DNA of 64,000 bases from Massilia sp. H-1 (lineage in GTDB: Bacteria > Pseudomonadota > Gammaproteobacteria > Burkholderiales > Burkholderiaceae_D). Positions 57,191 to 64,000 of this stretch are shown in pieces. The stretch is from contig CP087969.1 in the NCBI GenBank assembly GCA_024703915.1, positions 5,270,001 through 5,334,000 on the forward strand, written 5' to 3'. A program made the translations under genes and the position numbers. Below the pieces are notes generated by a model, which saw only the letters and a list, made by a program, of their open reading frames with translations, was not told where the DNA came from and made no database searches. Numbering within the stretch: position 1 is the first letter of the stretch; the number at the start of each line of letters is the position of its first letter.

Positions 57191-57239
57191 GAAATCCCAA
57201 ATCCCGGTAGAATTTCGCCTTTGATGAAAAGGCGTTTCC

Positions 57240-58565
57240 ATGCAGCGATTGTTGACCGTAATTCTGGCTTGTCTCGGCATGGTGGGCGCGCTGGCGATTG
57301 ATACCTATCTGCCATCGATTCCGGCCATCGGCCGCGAATTCGAGGTCGGCCCGCTGGCGGTGCAGCAGACGCTCAGCGTGTTCCTGTTCTGCTTCGCCTT
57401 CATGATGCTGTTCTACGGCACGCTGTCCGATTCCTTCGGGCGCCGGCCCGTGATCCTGGCCGCGCTGTCGGTCTACACCCTCGCTTCCCTGGGCGCCGTG
57501 TTCGCGCCCACCTTCGGCACGCTGCTGGCCTGCCGCGCGCTGCAGGGCCTGGCGGCCGGGGCTTACTCCGTGATCGGCCAGGCGATCGTGCAGGACCGCT
57601 ACGCGCACGACCAGGCGCACGCCCAACGCATCATGTCGCACATCATGATGGTGTTCGGGCTGGCGCCAAGCCATCGCGCCGGTGCTGGGCGGCTGGCTGC
57701 ACGTGAGCTTTGGCTGGCGTTCCACGTTTGTGTTCCTGGCCGGGTTCGGCGCGCTGATGATACTGCTGGTGTACAAGGGCTTGCCCGAGAGCTTGCCGCG
57801 CGAGCAGCGCCATGCCTTCCACGGCGTGGCCATCGCCCGCAACTACCTCAAGGTGCTGCGCAATCCGCAATTCCTGCTGCTGGCCGTGGCGGTGGGCCTG
57901 TCCTTCAGCGGCTTGTCGCTGTATATCGGCTCGGCCGCCAACTTCGTGATGGAGATCCTGCACCTGCCGGAGACGGCATTCGCCTGGCTGTTCATTCCGA
58001 TGATCGGCGGCATGACGATCGGCTCGGCCTGGGGCGGCAAGGCCGCTTCCCGCATCGCGCCTACCCGGATGATGTGGCTCGGCTTTGCCATCATGGGCAG
58101 CGCGGCGCTGCTGTCGGTGGCCTATAACAGCCTGTTCGTGGCGGCCATTCCCTGGGCCGTGCTGCCGCTGGCGGTGTACACCTTTGGCCTGGCGGTGGCG
58201 ATGCTTAAGGGATCCAGGTAGGAGCGCTCGGCCTGTTCCCGGACAACCGCGGGCTGGCCTCGTCGATGCTGGCGTTCATCCAGATGATGCTGTTCGCGCT
58301 GGTGTCGGGCCTGGTGGCGCCGCTGCTGTTCGACAGCGCCCTGAAACTGGCGCTGGGCGTGCTGGCGGGTCTGGCGGGCAGTTTTGCCTGCTGGCGGCTG
58401 AGCCTGCGCATGGCCGGGCCACCGCAGGCGCCTGAGTTCTGCGTTGGGGGTCATGCGTTGGGGGTCAGGTCCGACATTCGGACACGAGCTCAACCGCATT
58501 GCAGGTTGAGCTCGTGTCCGAATGTCGGACCTGACCCCCAACGAGCCGATGAATGTCGGACCTGA
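57240..58565 (+). CDS. MFS transporter, Bcr/CflA drug-efflux type
   Basis: Twelve-helix exporter. The N-terminus MQRLLTVILACLGMVGALAI, DTYLPSIPAIGREFEV is the Bcr/CflA signature, and motif A is FYGTLSDSFGRRPVILA. RALQGLAAGAYSVIGQAIVQ, AIAPVLGGWL (after removing one A at 57669), FVFLAGFGALMILLVYKGLP and LFPDNRGLASSMLAFIQM follow. A second break at 58203 reads GCTTAAGGG. After the last helix (LALGVLAGLAGSFACW) the frame continues without a stop into the GGGGTCAG repeat and ends inside it, so the final 35 or so residues are encoded by the repeat. Confidence 0.88.
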
Positions 58566-58574
58566 CCCCCAACG
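58441..58574. repeat. Composite GGGGTCAGGTCC hairpin repeat
   Basis: Perfect 40-base arms, 58456-58495 and 58504-58543, flank an 8-base loop; each contains GGGGGTCAGGTCCGACATTC or its complement. A further 24-base copy of the distal arm (58551-58574) and an extra direct copy of GCGTTGGGGGTCA (58441-58453) flank the hairpin, suggesting repeated insertion or slippage. It lies between the converging MFS and smpB genes. Confidence 0.92.
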
Positions 58575-58576
58575 GT

Positions 58577-59027
58577 TTAGCGGGTGTGGGTTTTCATCGC
58601 GGCGGCCACTTCGCGTTTGCCGTCGCGCTCTTTCTCGGTGGCGCGCTTGTCGTGCTGCTTCTTGCCCTTGGCCAGGCCGATCTCGCATTTGACGCGGCCT
58701 TCCTTGAAGTGCAGATTGAGCGGCACCAGGGTATAGCCGGACCGCTCGACCTTGCCGATCAGCTTGTCCAGTTCGGCGCGGTGCAGCAGCAGCTTGCGCG
58801 TGCGGACCGCTTCCGGGTGGGTGAACGACGAGGCCGTCGCCAGGGCGCTGATGTGGGCGCCAAACAGGAACAATTCGTCCCCGCGCACGACCACATACGC
58901 TTCCTTGATCTGGACGCGCGAGTCGTGGATGGCTTTCACTTCCCACCCTTCGAGCACGATGCCAAGCTTCCCAGCGGTCCTCGATGAAGTAGTCGTGAAA
59001 TGCTTTTCTGTTGTCAACAATACTCAT
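58577..59027 (-). CDS. smpB: SsrA-binding protein SmpB
   Basis: SmpB brings tmRNA to stalled ribosomes. The start is [18 protein letters not shown], followed by EAG(I)[17 protein letters not shown] after correction of GCTTGGC at 58970, where Ala-Gly is needed. [60 protein letters not shown] and [20 protein letters not shown] complete the OB fold and tail. About 150 residues. Divergent from ratA, as is common in proteobacteria. No tmRNA gene is visible in the window. Confidence 0.96.
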
Positions 59028-59094
59028 GAAATGGCTAAAATAGGGGGTTCAGTTAAACTACTGAAGAACTAACATCATAACAAACGGTTGATTA

Positions 59095-59526
59095 ATGGCA
59101 GTAGTGCACAAAACAGTATTTCTTGGATATAGCGCCGAACAGATGTTCGACCTGGTGGCAAAAGTGGAAGATTACCCCAAATTCCTGCCCTGGTGCGGCG
59201 GGGTCAAGGTGATCGAACGCAGCGACGATACCCTGGTGGCCTGCCTGGCGATCCATTTCCACGGCGTCAACCAGAGCTTCACCACGCGCAACCACAATGC
59301 CCGGCCGACGCAAATGAAGATGAAGCTGGTCGATGGTCCTTTCAAGATCATGGACGGGACCTGGACCTTCAAGGCGCTGCGCGCCGATGCCTGCAAGGTC
59401 GAGTTCGACCTGCATTATGAGTTCTCCAATGTGATTCTGGAACAATTAGTCGGCCCCGTGTTCGGTGTCATCGCCAACAGCATGGTCGATTCCTTCTGCA
59501 AACGCGCCGAGACCGTCTATGGCTAA
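59095..59526 (+). CDS. ratA: RatA-type START/coenzyme-Q-binding protein
   Basis: Polyketide-cyclase/START-fold protein of the RatA (Coq10-like) family. The 143-residue frame is intact: MAVVHKTVFLGYSAEQMFDL, VAKVEDYPKFLPWCGGVKVI, GVNQSFTTRNHN, and the C-terminal VGPVFGVIANSMVDSFCKRA. In E. coli RatA was reported to block 70S assembly; the Coq10-like fold suggests a quinone-related role instead, so the function is open. The rnfH gene overlaps its end by 8 bases. Confidence 0.92.
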   Translation: MAVVHKTVFLGYSAEQMFDLVAKVEDYPKFLPWCGGVKVIERSDDTLVACLAIHFHGVNQSFTTRNHNARPTQMKMKLVDGPFKIMDGTWTFKALRADACKVEFDLHYEFSNVILEQLVGPVFGVIANSMVDSFCKRAETVYG

Positions 59527-59809
59527 ACTGCTGCACGTGCAAGTGTGCTACGCGACGGCGGCGCGCGAACTGTTGCGCGATCTGACGGTGGAGGAGGGCA
59601 CGACCATCGAACAGGCTATCGTGCAAAGCGGCATGCTGGACGCGGTGCCGGGCATCGATCTGGCGACGCAGCCGGTCGGTTTGTTTGGAAAGAAGCGCCC
59701 GCTCGATACGGTGTTGCGTGAACAAGACCGGATTGAAATCTACCGGGCGCTGGTGGCCGATCCGAAGGGAACGCGGCGCGCCGGCGTGCCGACAAGGCGC
59801 CATGCCTAA
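59519..59809 (+). CDS. rnfH: RnfH family ubiquitin-like protein
   Basis: UPF0125 protein with a beta-grasp fold. It reads MAKLLHVQVCYATAARELLR, DLTVEEGTTIEQAIVQSG, then VGLFGKKRPLDTVLREQDRI and EIYRALVADPKGTRR. The last dozen residues are uncertain: the frame shifts around 59780, where a reading RRADKAP is more typical, and the stop lies in GCCTAAGC, the same letters that replace GCCGGC elsewhere. About 96 residues as written. The ATG overlaps ratA. Confidence 0.87.
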   Translation: MAKLLHVQVCYATAARELLRDLTVEEGTTIEQAIVQSGMLDAVPGIDLATQPVGLFGKKRPLDTVLREQDRIEIYRALVADPKGTRRAGVPTRRHA

Positions 59810-59819
59810 GCAGCCTGAA

Positions 59820-60332
59820 TCAGCGGCAGTCTGCCAGGGTCGTGCTGGCCTTGGATGCTTCCTGGGCGCGCTGCTTGTCGTCCATGTAGTCGCCGTTGGC
59901 GCCGGTGCGCAGGCGCACGCCGGAATCGAGCTGGGCCTTGGAGGCACGGGCCGCATCGCACACCGATTTCTTGTAGTTCGCGTTGGCCGCCTCGTTCGCT
60001 GCCTTCTTGTCGGTTTCGGCCTTGGCCAGCTGGCGCTTCTTGTAATCGGCTTCGCGGTCGGCAACCGTGGTCGGGGCCTAAGCAGCCGGGGCGGCGCCAG
60101 GCGCGGCGGCAGGCGCTTCACTCGGCTCGATGGCATGGCCACGCGGTTGCTTCCAGAATGTTCTTGGCCGGAATGTTCGACGGCGGCGAGCGGTCCGAAA
60201 ACTGCTTCACGCCTTTTTCGTCCACCCAGACGTACTGGGCTTGCGCCAGGCTCACCAACATCAGCATCGCTGCTTAAGCGAGAGGAAGTGCAATCCCCAC
60301 GTCCCTACGGGCGTCCCGATAATCTTGTTCAT
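59820..60332 (-). CDS. DUF4124 domain-containing exported protein
   Basis: Periplasmic protein of the DUF4124 type. The N-terminus MNKIIGTPVGTWGLHFLSL is continued, across GCTTAAGC at 60272, by AAMLMLVSLAQAQYVWVDEK and GVKQFSDRSPPSNIPAKNIL; 'YVWVDEKGVKQFSDRSPP' is the domain's hallmark. An Ala/Pro-rich linker is followed by helices (ADREADYKKRQLAKAETDKK, AANEAANANYKKSVCDAARA), SGVRLRTGANGDYMDDKQRA and the end TLADCR. Breaks near 60076, 60142 and 60272. About 170 residues. Role unknown. Confidence 0.82.
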
Positions 60333-60429
60333 TTGAATCTTTCTTTGGGTAATCTAATCCATATTGAACCGTACATAGCGCGCCGGGTCAACGGTGATTC
60401 CAAAAAACAAGCCGTTTTGAGGCCCTAGG

Positions 60430-60458
60430 GAGACAGGAGGCAAGAACTTCTGTATAAT
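60430..60458 (+). promoter_or_regulatory. Probable promoter of guaB
   Basis: A perfect TATAAT at 60453-60458 lies 27 bases before the ATG. A weak GAGACA (60430-60435) is 17 bases upstream as a possible -35. The rest of the 153-base gap to the DUF4124 gene shows no other feature. Confidence 0.55.
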
Positions 60459-60485
60459 TCGCTTTTGCGCCAATAGGAAAATGCT

Positions 60486-61948
<1,463 letters not shown>

Positions 61949-61951
61949 GAA

Positions 61952-61985
61952 AACAGCGCAGCGACCACGGTCGCCGCGTTGCTTT
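61952..61985 (+). terminator. Hairpin between guaB and guaA
   Basis: GCAGCGACC and GGTCGCCGCGTTGC pair imperfectly and TTTT follows. It could attenuate transcription into guaA. Confidence 0.45.
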
Positions 61986-62034
61986 TACAGCCAGCAAAAT
62001 TCTGCAACTACTTAGCGACTACTACGCGCCCTCC

Positions 62035-63641
62035 ATGCACTCTAAAATCCTCATTCTCGATTTCGGTTCCCAGGTAACCCAGCTGATCGCGCGCCGCGTG
62101 CGGATGCCGGTGTGTTCTCGGAAGTCTATCCCTACGACGTCAGCGACGAGTTCGTGCACAACTACGGCGCCCATGCATGATCCTGTCGGGCAGCCACAAC
62201 TCCACGCTGGATGGCGAATCGCCGCGCGCACCGCAAGCGGTGTTCAGAACTCGGCGTGCCGGTGCTCGGCATTTGCTACGGCATGCAGACCATGGCAGCC
62301 CAGCTGGGCGGCAAGGTCGAGAACGGCAAAGTGCGCGAATTCGGTTACGCCGAAGTGCGCGCGCAGCCACACGGCACTGCTCAAGGGCATCAACGACTTC
62401 GTCACCGACGAAGGCCACGGCATGCTGAAAGTCTGGATGAGCCACGGCGACAAGGTGCTCGACATGCCGCCAGGCTTCAAGCTGATGGGCGACACGCCTA
62501 GCTGCCCGGTGGCCGCCATGGCCGACGAGGAACGCCGCTTCTACGCCGTGCAGTTCCACCCGGAAGTGACCCACACCCAGCAGGGCAAGGCCATCCTCGG
62601 CCGTTTTGTGCACGAAATCTGCGGTTGCAAGTCGGAATGGAACATGCCCGACTACATCAGCGAAGCCGTTGCCAAGATCCGCGACCAGGTCGGTACCGAT
62701 GAAGTGATTCTCGGCTTGTCGGGCGGCGTCGATTCGAGCGTGGCTGCCGCGCTGATCCACCGCGCCATCGGCGACCAGCTGACCTGCGTGTTCGTCGACC
62801 ACGGCCTGCTGCGCCTGGACGAAGGCAAGATGGTCATGGACATGTTCGCCAAGAACCTGGGCGTGAAAGTGCTGCGCATCGATGCCGAAGACCAGTTCCT
62901 CGGTCACTTGCAAGGCGTTTCGGATCCGGAAGCCAAGCGCAAGATCATCGGCCGCGAATTCGTCGAAGTGTTCCAGGTCGAAGCGGGCAAGCTCAAGAAC
63001 GCCAAGTGGCTGGCACAGGGCACCATTTACCCGGACGTGATCGAAAGCGCGGGCAAGGGCAAGAAGGGCCAGACCATCAAGAGCCACCACAACGTGGGCG
63101 GCTTGCCGGAAACGCTGAACCTGAAACTGCTCGAGCCGCTGCGGAGCTGTTCAAGGATGAAGTGCACAAACTCGGCGTGGCGCTCGGCCTGCCGCATGAC
63201 ATGGTGTACCGTCATCCGTTCCCTGGTCCTGGCCTGGGCGTGCGCATCCTCGGTGAAGTGAAGAAAGACTACGCGGACTTGCTGCGCCGCGCCGACGCGA
63301 TCTTCATCGAAGAACTGCGCAATACGCCATGCGAACTGCCTGCGCTCGAATCGATCGATGCGGGCGAAGCACCGAAGAACTGGTACGAAGCGACCAGCCA
63401 GGCGTTTGCCGTGTTCCTGCCGGTCAAATCGGTGGGCGTGATGGGCGATGGCCGCACTTACGAGTGGGTGGTTGCCTTGCGCGCGGTACAGACGCTGGAC
63501 TTCATGACGGCGCAGTGGGCGCACCTGCCGCACAGCTTGCTGGGCAAGGTGTCCAACCGCATCATCAATGAAGTGCGCGGCATTAACCGTGTTGTGTACG
63601 ACATTTCCGGGAAGCCGCCTGCGACTATCGAATGGGAATGA
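62035..63641 (+). CDS. guaA: GMP synthase (glutamine-hydrolysing)
   Basis: GuaA converts XMP to GMP. The class I amidotransferase domain starts [20 protein letters not shown] and has the nucleophile Cys in [16 protein letters not shown] and the His/Glu pair in [13 protein letters not shown]. The ATP-pyrophosphatase domain has the PP-loop [20 protein letters not shown]. The dimerisation domain contains [16 protein letters not shown]. Breaks near 62105, 62130, 62172, 62246 (TTCAGAACTC for TTCGAACTC), 62365 and 63140. The C-terminus is the conserved PPATIEWE, whose codons form the usual attachment site of guaA-targeting islands. Confidence 0.97.
63621..63641 (+). other. Candidate attL core at the guaA 3' end
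   Basis: The last codons of guaA (GACTATCGAATGGGAATGA) are the sequence used as the attachment core by guaA-targeting tyrosine integrases. An integrase gene starts 295 bases downstream in the matching orientation. The second copy (attR) would lie outside the window, so this is inference. Confidence 0.5.
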
Positions 63642-63686
63642 TGTGAAGTTTGGCAACGGCGCGGACACGGCGCCGTTCATCAATCT

Positions 63687-63713
63687 AAACCCCTGATTTT
63701 CAGGGGTTTTTTT
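63687..63713 (+). terminator. Rho-independent terminator after guaA
   Basis: AAACCCCTGA and TCAGGGGTTT form a ten-pair stem around a TTT loop, followed by further T. A second GC-rich inverted repeat (AACGGCGC with GGCGCCGTT) lies just before it at 63654-63678. Confidence 0.92.
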
Positions 63714-63935
63714 CGTCCGTACCAGTCGCAACAGGCAAAGACAGGCAAGGACGAGCAGCACGATTTGATGGTTCCCATGATGGCAGCGGTTCATCGGGAT
63801 AGGATTTTCAAGGTTGGTTCCATCGTCTGAAAATTGCGCCGATGATGGCATCTTGGATGCTTAAGTTGTTGAATTTATTGAGGAAAATGCGTTAAAAACG
63901 CGCTTTCCCGAAGATGGTATCGAGAGGAGGTTGTC
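63714..63935. other. Gap between guaA terminator and the integrase gene
   Basis: 222 bases without a gene, of lower G+C than the rest of the window from about 63830. It should contain the integrase promoter; TTGAAT (63871-63876) is a possible -35 but no clear -10 follows. The integrase ribosome-binding site is GAGGAGG at 63924-63930. Confidence 0.45.
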
Positions 63936-64000
63936 ATGCTGTCAGACGCAAAGATCAAGAGCCTCAAACCGCGGGAGCGCATCTACAAGATCACGGACCG
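63936..64000 (+). CDS. Tyrosine-type integrase, N-terminal fragment
   Basis: Only 21 codons are inside the window: MLSDAKIKSLKPRERIYKIT plus Asp-Arg. This is the start of the Arm-DNA-binding (DUF4102) domain of P4/CP4-57-like integrases, whose first residues are typically 'LTDxxIRxLKPxxKxYKxxDxxG'. A strong GAGGAGG lies 6 bases before the ATG. The remainder, including the catalytic Arg/His/Tyr, is beyond the edge. Location next to guaA, a known integration hotspot, supports the call and implies a genomic island to the right. Confidence 0.75.
   Translation, partial: MLSDAKIKSLKPRERIYKITD

Noticed and set aside
59095-59809. RatA-RnfH as an active toxin-antitoxin pair.
   Set aside because: The two genes are widely conserved core genes beside smpB, and the toxin-antitoxin interpretation is not supported by anything in this sequence.
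63654-63678. GC-rich inverted repeat after guaA as an integrase arm site.
   Set aside because: It directly precedes the guaA terminator and is a single inverted repeat, not the direct repeats expected of arm sites; no support.

Overview
The window is GC-rich bacterial chromosome. Its gene order and protein sequences fit a betaproteobacterium of the Oxalobacteraceae, in the Massilia/Telluria/Duganella/Janthinobacterium group. The evidence is the run rpsB-tsf-pyrH-frr-uppS-cdsA-dxr-rseP-bamA-skp-lpxD-fabZ-lpxA-lpxB-rnhB, the block smc-zipA-ligA-galU-def, a gcvTHP operon behind a tandem glycine riboswitch, and the divergent ppsR/ppsA pair. The genus is an inference; the family-level placement is fairly safe.

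Layout. 1-1184: 3' part of prfC. 1240-6613: an accessory signalling block with a small secreted protein, a minus-strand operon (TonB-dependent receptor, YfiR-like protein, membrane GGDEF-EAL protein) and a small membrane protein. 6757-8413: chemoreceptor. 8466-13384: gcvT-gcvH-gcvP on the minus strand with promoter and riboswitch. 13478-15776: a ClpP-fold protein, a tiny hydrophilic protein and a second chemoreceptor-like gene. 16027-27663: DUF1631, then smc-zipA-ligA-galU-def and two unknown proteins. 27653-33520 (minus): M28 peptidase, RluF-type pseudouridine synthase, glnD, map. 33694-49169: the large translation, lipid and envelope-assembly superoperon. 49223-58565: REC-EAL protein, ppsR/ppsA, NfeD-SPFH pair, SDR, short signal peptidase, MFS exporter. 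58577-63641: smpB, ratA-rnfH, a DUF4124 protein, guaB, guaA. 63936-64000: the first codons of a tyrosine-type integrase just downstream of guaA, which marks the edge of a probable genomic island.

Sequence quality dominates how the window should be read. Almost every long gene, including indispensable ones (rpsB, tsf, frr, bamA, lpxD, guaB, guaA), is interrupted by small frameshifts. They are not random. The palindrome GCCGGC is repeatedly written as GCTTAAGC (+2, often creating a TAA), with variants GCCTAAGC, GCTTAGGC, GCTAAGCC and GCTAGGCC. TCGAA is repeatedly written TCAGAA (+1). (GC)n tracts lose two bases, and homopolymers are short by one. I read this as motif-dependent consensus error, possibly caused by DNA modification in a long-read-only assembly. 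Gene coordinates are therefore given from the true start to the true stop across these errors, and the interrupted genes should be regarded as intact in the organism.

Functionally most of the window is housekeeping: glycine cleavage, chromosome organisation and division, translation, isoprenoid and lipid A precursors, outer-membrane assembly, PEP synthesis and GMP synthesis. The parts of most biological interest are the YfiR-type c-di-GMP module fused to a TonB receptor operon, with a cluster of TGTCA/TGACA operator-like sites in front; a family of GGGGTCAG hairpin repeats at three gene ends; and the integrase at the guaA integration hotspot.
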